DNA from: Actinomycetes bacterium
Lineage (GTDB): Bacteria; Actinomycetota; Actinomycetes; Propionibacteriales; Nocardioidaceae
Assembly (NCBI GenBank): GCA_029779385.1
Contig: JAKPAQ010000178.1
Location: 1 to 13,237 of the forward strand
Length of the DNA: 13,237 bases
Reading direction: 5' to 3'
Shown here: in pieces, positions 1 through 6,512 of the stretch
Layout of the letters: each line of letters opens with the position of its first letter
Numbering within the stretch: the first letter of the stretch is position 1
Notes under the pieces: model-generated
Seen by the model: the letters and a program-made list of their open reading frames with translations, nothing else
What the model was told of the DNA's origin: nothing
The model's database searches: none
Translations under genes and position numbers: made by a program

Positions 1-338
1 GGGGTGTGGGGAGCCCTGATCGCTTCAGCGATTTCGCGCCGGGTGCAGAAGCACTCGTAGGTAAGGCCAGCGGCCTCGAGGCGGGCAAGTGCCTCCACAT
101 AGAGGTAGCCACGCTCTGACTGGCGAACAACCGCTGAATCGGACTCAATCCCAAGCTCGGCCAAGTCCGCCAACTGGCTCTGTTCAAACTGCGGCCGCGA
201 CCGTTGTTGATCCAAATCCTCGACCCGAATCAAGAAGTCGCGGCCACTAGACTTAGCGAAGAGCCACGCCAAAATAGCCGTGCGCAGGTTCCCTAAATGC
301 AGGTCACCTGATGGCGACGGAGCAAAGCGGCCAGACAC
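1..338 (-). CDS. gluQ: Glutamyl-Q tRNA(Asp) synthetase, N-terminal part (3' end off window)
   Basis: GluQ-RS activates glutamate and attaches it to the queuosine base at position 34 of tRNA(Asp); it is a truncated relative of glutamyl-tRNA synthetase without an anticodon-binding domain. From the GTG at 338 the protein reads MSGRFAPSPSGDLHLGN, which is the class I nucleotide-binding start with the HIGH-type motif as HLGN. It continues with FLIRVEDLD and, near residue 97, a CFCTRREI segment. This C-x-C pair is the first half of the GluQ-RS zinc site and favours GluQ over GltX. The frame is open for 112 codons to the window edge, so roughly two thirds of the usual protein of about 300 residues lies outside. 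GTG is chosen because the family begins just before the GRFAPSPSG motif; no strong ribosome site is seen. It starts 7 bases after the stop of the DUF2238 gene, so the two are probably co-transcribed. Confidence 0.9.
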   Translation of the reverse strand, partial: MSGRFAPSPSGDLHLGNLRTAILAWLFAKSSGRDFLIRVEDLDQQRSRPQFEQSQLADLAELGIESDSAVVRQSERGYLYVEALARLEAAGLTYECFCTRREIAEAIRAPHT

Positions 339-345
339 CGAATGC

Positions 346-933
346 CTATTCCGCGAGGTCGCGATCGTGGCTTGGCAGGTGCAGCCAACGCCAATAGACA
401 AACATGCCGATTCCGGCGCCGGCCGAGTTCAACATCATGTCGTGCATCGTGTCGGTGTAGCCGCGAGAGTGTTCGGTATTCGCGAGTTGGTCCGAGGTCC
501 ATTCGGCAATCTCCCAGAGGGAGCCAATGCCGAGCCACGCAAGCCAGGTGGCAACCATCAGGAGCACCACTGAGTCGGCTCGGAATCGAGGAAGGGCCAA
601 GCGCGCCAAGGCCATGACGGTCACGAAGGAGAACAAGAAATGGGCCAGATCGTCGTACCACCAGATCCGGTCGTAAAAATTCAGGCCCCAACCGAGCACG
701 GCGCCAAACACCATCGTCATTAGGCTTGTGATCACCAGCGGGTCGCGAACTGTCTGCCAAATCGCAACGCAAGCGATGAGCCCGCCGAGCATCGTTAGTC
801 GGCTAAAGGTGTCAGTCGAGGTGACGCCCACTGCCAGCGCACTCAGAAAGGTGAAGGCAGTAAAAGCCGCCACCGGCAGCGGAAGTGGCTCGTCGGCTTT
901 TGGTCGTGTTCGGAAACGGTGAAGAAGTTGCAT
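346..933 (-). CDS. DUF2238 / YjdF-like integral membrane protein
   Basis: This 195-residue protein has about five or six hydrophobic segments (near residues 18-36, 44-62, 67-84, 97-115, 121-140 and 169-185) after a basic N-terminus. It carries the conserved polar pattern of the DUF2238 (YjdF) family: YDDLAHF at 93-99, SLWEIAEW at 138-145, and a D161-x3-D165-x3-N169-x2-G stretch (GYTDTMHDMMLNSAGAG). The paired acidic and histidine residues inside membrane segments suggest a metal-binding or enzymatic site, but the biochemical function of the family is not known to me. Length is normal. The ATG at 933 has no clear ribosome site; a TAGGAT box lies just upstream, so the transcript could be almost leaderless. 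The gene ends 7 bases before gluQ. The family call is firm; the function is open. Confidence 0.8.
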   Translation of the reverse strand: MQLLHRFRTRPKADEPLPLPVAAFTAFTFLSALAVGVTSTDTFSRLTMLGGLIACVAIWQTVRDPLVITSLMTMVFGAVLGWGLNFYDRIWWYDDLAHFLFSFVTVMALARLALPRFRADSVVLLMVATWLAWLGIGSLWEIAEWTSDQLANTEHSRGYTDTMHDMMLNSAGAGIGMFVYWRWLHLPSHDRDLAE

Positions 934-942
934 GACCGATCC

Positions 943-948
943 ATCCTA
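943..948 (-). promoter_or_regulatory. Possible -10 box for the DUF2238 gene
   Basis: On the minus strand the hexamer TAGGAT lies 9 bases before the ATG at 933, which would put transcription start about 2-4 bases before the start codon. No good -35 hexamer is seen at 16-18 bases upstream. This is a weak call based on one hexamer and the fact that the preceding gene ends in a terminator-like hairpin. Confidence 0.3.
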
Positions 949-988
949 TCTGGTCGGTGGTAACCCTTCGCTTGGCCAAGATGCAAGG

Positions 989-1020
989 CGTCGCCCCAGC
1001 CCCAGTGGGCTGGGGCGACG
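989..1020 (-). terminator. Hairpin terminator after the Fn3/beta-helix gene
   Basis: A perfect 14-base-pair GC-rich stem with a CAGT (plus-strand) loop lies 31 bases past the stop codon at 1052. On the minus strand it is followed only by a modestly T-containing stretch (GCCTTGCATCTT), not a true T run. GC-rich hairpins with weak T tails are common in actinobacteria. The symmetric stem could work in both directions, but no plus-strand gene ends here. Confidence 0.75.
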
Positions 1021-1051
1021 TTCTGCTAGGCAAGGCACTGCTGGTCAAAGA

Positions 1052-2533
1052 CTAGTTGGCCTTTTGGTCCCCAAACTCGACTAGCTTTCCTGTGTCAGCC
1101 CAGATGTTATTTGACAGAGTCGGCTCAGAACCCTTGTTCGGATAAATGGCGCAGCGGTTGTTAGTGTTCTGGGTCGGCTGGAACTGGTTGCCGATTACCT
1201 TGTTTCCGTAGGTTGCCATTGCGCCGAAATTGCTCTTGGCCAGGAAATAGATCGAGCACTTGCCTCCTCCGATGAGGTTCCCTTCGATGCGGAGTTCCTT
1301 AATGGCGGCCTTATCCTGCGCCGCCATGATCGCGGAGTTCTTTGAACCCTCGAGACGGTTTCCGGTGATGAGAATTTTCTCGCCGCCGAGCATCTGAATG
1401 TTGTCGTCGTGGGTGGGCCCGTTGCTGGCGTTTTTGTCATTCTCGAAGTGATGATTGCTGTGCAACCATGAGTCCTGAATTTTGACGTTGCCGCCGATGA
1501 GGTGGACGTTGTCGACCACGTCGTGGACGTTAACCCTAGTCAGGGTCAGATTCTCTCCGACTATGCCCATGGTGCCATTGTGGGCAGTCAGATCAGTCCA
1601 CTCGTTGTAGATTTCCGAGTCCTCGATCAGCGTGCCTGTAACGCCGGCATCAACTTGAATCAAGCCGTCACCGTCACTGTTTTGGCCGCGGACGCGAGTA
1701 TTCCTGATGATTACGCCATTTGCCTTTATCCTAATCTTGCCGACAAAGTCCAATCCGCTAATGATCTGCTTGGGTTCGGTAATTACTAGCTTCTGGCTCG
1801 CCGGGGCATTGAGCACGAGTTTGTTGCGCAGAGCAACAGGAACGCCGGTCGTGTTGGCGTTGATGTTGGTTGTCGGCTGAGCTGCAGCGGCCCGCGTGGT
1901 GAAGTTGATCTTGGCGGTGCGGGTTCCTTCGACACCGGTGGCATCAATTGCCGAAACGGTGAACACGTGCTTTGTATTCGGCTTGAGTGCGTTGATCATG
2001 ATGCCGGTGCTGGCTGCGGCCGGGAAAATCACGGCACTCGTGGTTGCACTATCTTCGCGGTAGTCGACTCGGTACTTAGCCGCGCCCGCAACCTTGTTCC
2101 AGGTGATATCGGTGCCAGGGCCGGCAGCGCTCGGGGCTGCCTCGACGCCGGTGGGCGCCGTCAACTTGGTCGTGGTGAACTTCAACGTAGCTGAACGCTT
2201 ACCTTCGACACCCTTCGAATTTAGGGCAGAGACGGTGTAGACGTACTTGGTGCTTGGCTTTAGGCCCGTGAGTGTCACATTGGTCGTGGCCGGCAACAGG
2301 GTTTTTGTTGTGGTCACTGCCTCCTCGCGGTAGACGACCCGATACTTGGCCGCGCCAGAAACCTTGGCCCAAGAGATTGTGGCGCTTAGCGCTTTTGGTG
2401 TGGCCTTGATGCTCCCCGGAACGGCTAGCGTGGTTGCTGCGCCTGCCGAACTGGCATTGAATGTCAAGGTTGCAAGTACGACAAGAATGCCTGTAACCAA
2501 CCCGACTAATTTCTTGCATGACGACGAAGTCAT
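1052..2533 (-). CDS. Secreted protein: signal peptide, two Fn3 domains, right-handed beta-helix
   Basis: The predicted protein of 493 residues begins at the ATG at 2533. An upstream in-frame ATG at 2596 was rejected because the inner start gives a proper signal peptide (MTSSSCKKLVG, hydrophobic core at 9-25, likely cleavage after SAGA near 32) and has a purine-rich AGGGGA site about 7 bases before it. Two fibronectin III domains follow at about 39-121 and 125-213; they are close copies (GAAKYRVVYRE and GAAKYRVDYRE, SKGVEG and ATGVEG). After an Ala/Thr/Asn linker, residues about 236-490 form short repeats typical of a right-handed parallel beta-helix (for example VIIRNTRVRGQ, LTLTRVNVHDV, VKIQDSWLHSN, ILITGNRLEGS). 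A polar cluster HSNHHFENDK...THDDNIQ at about 358-380 could be a catalytic or metal site. The mature part has only two cysteines (about 426 and 461), which could pair. It is likely an exported carbohydrate-active or surface protein; the substrate is unknown. The gene ends at a hairpin terminator. Confidence 0.85.
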   Translation of the reverse strand: MTSSSCKKLVGLVTGILVVLATLTFNASSAGAATTLAVPGSIKATPKALSATISWAKVSGAAKYRVVYREEAVTTTKTLLPATTNVTLTGLKPSTKYVYTVSALNSKGVEGKRSATLKFTTTKLTAPTGVEAAPSAAGPGTDITWNKVAGAAKYRVDYREDSATTSAVIFPAAASTGIMINALKPNTKHVFTVSAIDATGVEGTRTAKINFTTRAAAAQPTTNINANTTGVPVALRNKLVLNAPASQKLVITEPKQIISGLDFVGKIRIKANGVIIRNTRVRGQNSDGDGLIQVDAGVTGTLIEDSEIYNEWTDLTAHNGTMGIVGENLTLTRVNVHDVVDNVHLIGGNVKIQDSWLHSNHHFENDKNASNGPTHDDNIQMLGGEKILITGNRLEGSKNSAIMAAQDKAAIKELRIEGNLIGGGKCSIYFLAKSNFGAMATYGNKVIGNQFQPTQNTNNRCAIYPNKGSEPTLSNNIWADTGKLVEFGDQKAN

Positions 2534-2558
2534 CGATTTTCCCCTATCCCCATTTGAT

Positions 2559-2611
2559 GCTCGCCAATTGCGAGCCTCCATTTGCGGAGAGCGCATGTTG
2601 CGTCCGCGGAC
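2559..2611 (-). promoter_or_regulatory. Cluster of three inverted repeats upstream of the secreted-protein gene
   Basis: Three inverted repeats lie between the tRNA terminator and the secreted-protein start. They are a 6-bp stem with a 5-base loop (2559-2575), an immediately adjacent 4-bp stem with a 6-base loop (2576-2589), and a perfect 10-bp palindrome GTCCGCGGAC (2602-2611). The first ends 25 bases before the ATG at 2533. They could form a structured mRNA leader or include an operator. No match to a riboswitch class that I know was recognised, and no convincing -35/-10 pair was found here. The repeats themselves are certain; their role is inferred. Confidence 0.45.
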
Positions 2612-2670
2612 CGCACCCTACTCGTTGGTAACTATCGACGCGTTTGGGGGATCGTTTCCGGGTGTGCGTC

Positions 2671-2707
2671 AAACGAAAAGATCCGCACCGGAAACCGGTG
2701 CGGATCT
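2671..2707 (-). terminator. Rho-independent terminator of tRNA-Glu
   Basis: On the minus strand, 5 bases past the tRNA end, a perfect 13-base-pair stem (AGATCCGCACCGG and its complement) with a TTT loop is followed by a T-rich tail (TTTTCGTTT). This is a classic intrinsic terminator. It should separate the tRNA transcript from the secreted-protein gene downstream. Confidence 0.9.
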
Positions 2708-2712
2708 ACGCG

Positions 2713-2785
2713 TACCCCCAACGGGATTCGAACCCGTGCTACTGCCGTGAAAGGGCAGCGTCCTAGGCCGCTAGACGATGGGGGC
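2713..2785 (-). tRNA. tRNA-Glu (anticodon UUC)
   Basis: The 73-base cloverleaf reads from 2785 to 2713 on the minus strand. Acceptor strands are GCCCCCA and TGGGGGT, giving a G-U pair at position 1-72, with discriminator A. The anticodon stem is CTGCC/GGCAG around loop CTTTCAC, so the anticodon is TTC (plus-strand 2749-2751), reading GAA and GAG. The T arm is ACGGG-TTCGAAT-CCCGT. The D arm holds TCTAGCGGCCTAGGA. CCA is not encoded, so it must be added by nucleotidyltransferase, as is common in actinobacteria. A TATGAT box precedes it and a strong terminator follows, so it is a single-gene unit. Confidence 0.97.
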
Positions 2786-2799
2786 CTTACAGCGAAAAC

Positions 2800-2805
2800 A
2801 TCATA
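2800..2805 (-). promoter_or_regulatory. -10 box of the tRNA-Glu promoter
   Basis: TATGAT on the minus strand lies 14 bases before the tRNA 5' end, which allows a transcription start about 7 bases downstream and a short leader removed by RNase P. The region 17-18 bases further up (GGTCAAC) is a poor -35 match, so the call rests mainly on the good -10 box and its position. Confidence 0.55.
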
Positions 2806-2837
2806 ACCGAAGACCCGATTGCGTTGACCCATCGGCC

Positions 2838-2843
2838 TACGAT
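2838..2843 (+). promoter_or_regulatory. Possible -10 box for a leaderless zincin operon
   Basis: TACGAT ends 6 bases before the ATG at 2850, so a start site 7 bases downstream would fall on the A of the start codon. This fits a leaderless transcript, common in actinobacteria, and agrees with the lack of a ribosome site. No good -35 element is at the right distance; a TTGACC at 2824-2829 is too close. Confidence 0.35.
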
Positions 2844-2849
2844 TAGGCC

Positions 2850-3200
2850 ATGTTCGAAATCGACGAGGACCGTTTCGAAGCGCTCGTCGTGGAGGCGCTA
2901 GAGAAGGTCCCCGAGCATTTGAAGGCGCGAATGGTCAACGTTGCTCTCTTTATCGAAGACGACGCACCCGCGCATGACCCGCATCTGTTAGGCCTCTACG
3001 ACGGGATTCCGTTGACCGAACGAGACTCTGGTTATGCGGGCGTCATTCCCGACCGAATTTTCGTCTACCGAAACCCCACCTTGGCCATTTGCGAAACTGA
3101 AGCGCAGGTGATCGAGGAAGTGCGGATCACCGTCGTTCACGAAATCGCGCACCATTTCGGTATCGATGACGACCGACTCCACGAACTCGGCTATGCCTGA
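2850..3200 (+). CDS. Minimal zincin-type metallopeptidase family protein
   Basis: This 116-residue protein belongs to the short zincin-like family (formerly DUF1025) found widely in actinobacteria and proteobacteria. The C-terminal signature VVHEIAHHFGIDDDRLHELG holds the HExxH zinc motif at H97-E98-H101, with further acidic and histidine residues at 106-111 that can complete the site. The N-terminal half has the family pattern FEALVVEALEKVPE and an LLGLYDGIPLTER segment near 46-58. The length is normal, and there is no signal peptide or membrane segment, so it is probably cytoplasmic. Peptidase activity is inferred from the motif; substrates are not established for the family. The ATG at 2850 lacks a ribosome site and may be leaderless. 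Its last 8 bases (ATGCCTGA) contain the start codon of the pirin gene, so the two are probably translationally coupled. Confidence 0.85.
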   Translation: MFEIDEDRFEALVVEALEKVPEHLKARMVNVALFIEDDAPAHDPHLLGLYDGIPLTERDSGYAGVIPDRIFVYRNPTLAICETEAQVIEEVRITVVHEIAHHFGIDDDRLHELGYA

Positions 3201-3861
3201 AATCCGAAGAGCAGCCGACCGGTTCCACACCAGCGGCGAAGGAACCGACACCTGGCATTCGTTCTCCTTCGGTCGCCACTATGACCCCGAAAATATCGGC
3301 TTCGGTCCGATCGTGGCGATCAACGAAGAGCAGCTCGCACCAGGTGCCGGTTACGACGAACACCAGCACAGCGACGCCGAAATCGTCACCTGGGTGCTCG
3401 AGGGAACGCTGGCTCATGAAGATTCGACGGGAAACGGTGGCCAGATCAGGCCAGGAACTGCCCAACGACTCAGTGCGGGCACCGGAGTAACCCACGCCGA
3501 ACGAAACGCCAGTGCGAGTGAACCGCTGACGTTCGTTCAGATGATGCTGCGAAGCACTAACGAAGCAGATCCGCAATATGACCTAAGGCAGATCCCGGTC
3601 GGCGCTGGGCTGCATGAAACGGTTGAGATGCACTCGCCCGCCCGGCTGCAAGTAGCGCGGCCGACCACCGCAAAACCGCTCGAAGTGGAAGTTGTCAGTG
3701 GGGCGTTGATTCATGTCACCGCCGGAGAAATCTACTGTGCTGGCGAACGGCTCGGCAAGGGTGACGAGATTCGGATTTCGGCTGCAGGCGCCGTCCAAAT
3801 AGTTGGAACGGAGCCGGCCGAGGCGCTCGTCTGGCTCGTGGAACTGTCAAGACGGGGTTAG
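3193..3861 (+). CDS. Pirin family protein (YhhW-like bicupin)
   Basis: The 222-residue product is a pirin: two cupin halves, with the metal site in the first. From the ATG at 3193 the protein begins MPEIRRAADRFHT and WHSFSFGRHYDPENIGFGP, the typical start of YhhW-like pirins. The expected metal ligands are all present at H57, H59, H101 and E103, matching the numbering I recall for characterised pirins. An in-frame ATG at 3166 was rejected because it adds nine residues with no family match and overlaps the zincin more deeply. Other signatures are VLEGTLAHEDSTGNG (68-82) and IRPGTAQRLSAGTGVTHAE (85-103). E. coli YhhW has quercetin 2,3-dioxygenase activity in vitro; the physiological role here is unknown. 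It overlaps the zincin by 8 bases and ends 9 bases before the TmsA-like gene, so it shares an operon with lipid-modifying enzymes. Confidence 0.9.
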   Translation: MPEIRRAADRFHTSGEGTDTWHSFSFGRHYDPENIGFGPIVAINEEQLAPGAGYDEHQHSDAEIVTWVLEGTLAHEDSTGNGGQIRPGTAQRLSAGTGVTHAERNASASEPLTFVQMMLRSTNEADPQYDLRQIPVGAGLHETVEMHSPARLQVARPTTAKPLEVEVVSGALIHVTAGEIYCAGERLGKGDEIRISAAGAVQIVGTEPAEALVWLVELSRRG

Positions 3862-3870
3862 CCTGCAAAT

Positions 3871-5229
3871 ATGCAGGGTTGGCAGCAGCATGAACGTGCA
3901 ACCGCAGCCCTGCTTGCTTCTTGGCACCAACTTGATCCGGGTCAACCGGTACGTCTAGCCAAACCCACGTCGAATTTGTTTCGCCCCCGTGCCAGCACCG
4001 AAACACGCGGCCTCGATGTAGCGGGCCTCGACGGAGTCATCGAGATCGATGTGTCGGCGCGAACTGCCCAGGTTCAAGGCATGTGCACCTACGAAGACCT
4101 CGTGGAAGAAACTCTTGACCACGGCCTAGTGCCCACTGTCGTCCCACAACTGCGAACAATCACCCTCGGTGGCGCAGTCACCGGGCTCGGAATCGAATCG
4201 ACCTCGCTTCGGCTCGGACTGCCGCATGAGGCCGTCGAAGAAATGGAGATTCTCACCGGCGCAGGCGAACTAGTCGCCGCCCGGGCAGACAATGAACACC
4301 GTGAACTTTTTGCCGCCTTCCCCAACTCCTACGGCAGCCTCGGATACGCAATCCGGCTGAAGATCTCGCTTGAGCCAGCTCCGCAGCACGTGCGCCTTCG
4401 GCACGTTGAGTTCCTCAATGCCACCGAACTGGCCGCCGCGATCGAAGCGATCGCCGAAACCGGCCAGTACGAGGGCATCCGCGTCGATGCCGTTGACGGA
4501 ACGAGTTTTGACCCGACTGAGTTGTATCTGACTTTGGCTGAATTTGTCGACGGTGCGGGACCGACCAGCGACTACGGCGGCGACCAGATTTATTACCGCT
4601 CAATCAGGACGCGAACGGCTGATGTGCTGACCATGCGCGACTATCTGTGGCGCTGGGACACCGACTGGTTTTGGTGTTCGGCCGCGTTCGGTGCCCAAAA
4701 CAAACTCGTGCGCAGGATTTGGCCGCGGCGCTATCGGCGAAGCGACGTCTACCACCGACTCGTCCATCTCGACAGCAAGATCGGGCTGAGCCAACTGCTG
4801 GACCGGGTAAAGGCGATTCCTGGTCGAGAACGGGTCATCCAAGACATCGAAGTCCCACTAGATCGGCTGCCAGAATTCTTGGCTTGGTTTGATCGAGAGA
4901 TTGGGATGCGTCCGGTTTGGCTGTGTCCGTTGCGCACGCAACAAAGGTGGCCTACGTACCCGTTAGAGCCGAACAAGACGTACGTAAACGTCGGGTTCTG
5001 GGGAACCGTTGTGGTGCCGGCTGACTCCGAACCAGGCGCCGTGAATCGTCAGATCGAAACCGAGGTACACCGACTTGGCGGACACAAGTCGCTTTATTCG
5101 GAGTCCTTCTACGACCCGGTCGACTTCAGTTCCCTTTACGACACCGCCGGTCTAGACCGGATAAGGAAGCAGTACGACCCAGATTCAAGGCTGAGTTCGC
5201 TATACGAAAAGGCGGTACGAAACTCATGA
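3871..5229 (+). CDS. tmsA: FAD-dependent 10-methylene fatty acyl reductase (TmsA/BfaA-like)
   Basis: The 452-residue protein is an FAD-binding oxidoreductase of the PCMH (vanillyl-alcohol oxidase) fold. The FAD domain spans about residues 26-170, with TLGGAVTGLGIES at 98-110 and GSLGYAIRLKISLEP at 155-169. The rest (about 200-452) is the substrate domain, ending SRLSSLYEKAVRN as in DHCR24-like reductases. No signal peptide is seen. The next gene overlaps by 4 bases and encodes a cyclopropane-synthase-family methyltransferase. This pairing is the tmsA-tmsB (bfaA-bfaB) arrangement of mycobacteria and other actinomycetes. There the methyltransferase makes a 10-methylene chain from oleoyl phospholipid and the flavoprotein reduces it to 10-methylstearoyl using NADPH. 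The function is therefore inferred from fold plus neighbour. The ATG at 3871 follows the pirin stop by 9 bases and lacks a clear ribosome site. A plain FAD-linked oxidase of another substrate is the alternative. Confidence 0.8.
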   Translation: MQGWQQHERATAALLASWHQLDPGQPVRLAKPTSNLFRPRASTETRGLDVAGLDGVIEIDVSARTAQVQGMCTYEDLVEETLDHGLVPTVVPQLRTITLGGAVTGLGIESTSLRLGLPHEAVEEMEILTGAGELVAARADNEHRELFAAFPNSYGSLGYAIRLKISLEPAPQHVRLRHVEFLNATELAAAIEAIAETGQYEGIRVDAVDGTSFDPTELYLTLAEFVDGAGPTSDYGGDQIYYRSIRTRTADVLTMRDYLWRWDTDWFWCSAAFGAQNKLVRRIWPRRYRRSDVYHRLVHLDSKIGLSQLLDRVKAIPGRERVIQDIEVPLDRLPEFLAWFDREIGMRPVWLCPLRTQQRWPTYPLEPNKTYVNVGFWGTVVVPADSEPGAVNRQIETEVHRLGGHKSLYSESFYDPVDFSSLYDTAGLDRIRKQYDPDSRLSSLYEKAVRNS

Positions 5230-6512
5230 GTGTCATAACTGATCAGAAAATGACCATCGCATCGGCGTTCACGGCTCTGCTCCGTGATGACCCGACTTTC
5301 AGTTTCGTTGCCTACGACGGCAGTTCCGCCGGGCCATCGGATTCGCCGATCCAGCTTCGGTTGAACAACGAACGCGGGCTGGCGTATCTGCTGACCGCTC
5401 CTGGCGACTTGGGGTTCGCGCGCGCCTACGTTGCTGGCGACTTGGAACTACTCGGTGTACACCCGGGGAACCCATATGAGGCGATGAAGCTTCTCTTGCA
5501 CCATGTCCAGTTCCGGATGCCGTCGGCCGCGCAGACGATCCAAATTCTGCGAAGCTTGGGGCTTTCAAGCCTCAAGCCGCCACCCCCGCCAGCCGAGGAG
5601 CATCTGCCCAAGTGGCGCCGTGCCGTCGAAGGTTTGCGCCACAGTAAAGAACGCGATGCCGGGGTGATCGAACACCACTACGACGTGTCGAACCGGTTCT
5701 ACGAGTTGGTGCTCGGGCCATCGATGACCTACACGTGTGCGGTCTTTCCAGTCGATACCGCAACCCTTGAACAGGCTCAAGACGAAAAATACGACCTCGT
5801 CTGCCGAAAGCTCGACCTCAAGCCGGGCGACCGACTTTTGGATTTGGGTTGTGGCTGGGGGTCGATGGTTCGGTTTGCCGCGCGCAACTATGGCGTTCGC
5901 GCCTTGGGGGTGACTTTGTCGGCAGAGCAGGCCGCCTGGGCAGCGAGCGAGATCGACCGTCAGGGGTTAGGTGCGACCGCCGAAGTGAGGCACTGCGATT
6001 ACCGCGACGTTGCCGAAACCGGGTTCGATGCGGTCAGTTCGATTGGTCTGACTGAGCACATCGGGGTGAAGAACTACCCCGCCTATTTCGGGTTCGCGCG
6101 CGACCGGCTAAAGGTGGGCGGCCGAATGCTCAACCACTGCATAACTCGGCCAGATAACAACTCGCGGGCGTTGGCCGGTCAGTTCATCGACCGGTATGTG
6201 TTCCCAGACGGCGAACTGACCGGTGCTGGCAGGATCGTCACCGCAATGCAGAATGCTGGCTTTGAGGTTCGTCATCTGGAGAACCTGCGCGAACACTATG
6301 CACTCACCTTGACGCAGTGGTGCGAGAATCTTCAGACCCACTGGGACGAGGCGCTAGCTGAAGTCTCGATCGGTCGAGCGCGCGTCTGGGGTCTATACAT
6401 GGCCGGATCCAGGTTGGCGTTCGAGCGAAACGAGATCGAACTACATCACGTGCTGGGGGTGAACACCGGTCCCGAAGGGGACGCCTCCTACCCCCTGAGA
6501 GTTGGGTTTTAA
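5226..6512 (+). CDS. tmsB: SAM-dependent fatty acyl methyltransferase of the CFA synthase family (TmsB/BfaB-like)
   Basis: The 428-residue protein is a class I SAM methyltransferase of the cyclopropane-fatty-acyl-phospholipid synthase family. A lipid-binding N-terminal region (about 1-130) precedes the signature HHYDVSNRFYELVLG at 150-164 and SMTYTCAVF at 166-174. The SAM-binding motif LDLGCGWGSM is at 205-214. A GLTEHIGVKNY segment at 274-284 replaces the more usual S-I-G-M-x-E-H-V-G of CFA synthases. The C-terminus FERNEIELHHVLGV is typical of the family. It acts on unsaturated chains of membrane phospholipid. With the flavoprotein just upstream, the likely reaction is methylation of oleoyl to 10-methyleneoctadecanoyl rather than ring closure. 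The ATG lies in an ATGA overlap with tmsA, and the stop overlaps the xthA start as TAATG, so translation of the three is probably coupled. Ordinary cyclopropane synthase is the alternative. Confidence 0.82.
   Translation: MSVITDQKMTIASAFTALLRDDPTFSFVAYDGSSAGPSDSPIQLRLNNERGLAYLLTAPGDLGFARAYVAGDLELLGVHPGNPYEAMKLLLHHVQFRMPSAAQTIQILRSLGLSSLKPPPPPAEEHLPKWRRAVEGLRHSKERDAGVIEHHYDVSNRFYELVLGPSMTYTCAVFPVDTATLEQAQDEKYDLVCRKLDLKPGDRLLDLGCGWGSMVRFAARNYGVRALGVTLSAEQAAWAASEIDRQGLGATAEVRHCDYRDVAETGFDAVSSIGLTEHIGVKNYPAYFGFARDRLKVGGRMLNHCITRPDNNSRALAGQFIDRYVFPDGELTGAGRIVTAMQNAGFEVRHLENLREHYALTLTQWCENLQTHWDEALAEVSIGRARVWGLYMAGSRLAFERNEIELHHVLGVNTGPEGDASYPLRVGF

Noticed and set aside
1..338. Standard glutamyl-tRNA synthetase (gltX)
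   Set aside because: The C-x-C zinc element in TYECFCTRREI and the short spacing after the HLGN motif match GluQ-RS; the missing C-terminal part could settle this fully.
2534..2596. Earlier in-frame ATG at 2596 for the secreted Fn3/beta-helix protein
   Set aside because: It would put 21 charged residues before the signal peptide and has no ribosome site; the ATG at 2533 has a purine-rich site and yields a normal signal peptide.
2713..2785. Attachment site or integrated element at the tRNA-Glu 3' end
   Set aside because: The tRNA end is followed at once by its own terminator; no integrase gene or second copy of the tRNA 3' end is seen in the window.
2346..2806. Plus-strand open frames across the tRNA-Glu and the secreted gene start
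   Set aside because: They run through a tRNA, a terminator and a well-supported minus-strand gene and have no recognisable domains.
3166..3192. Upstream ATG at 3166 for the pirin gene
   Set aside because: The extra residues do not match pirins, and starting at 3193 puts the metal ligands at H57, H59, H101 and E103 as expected.
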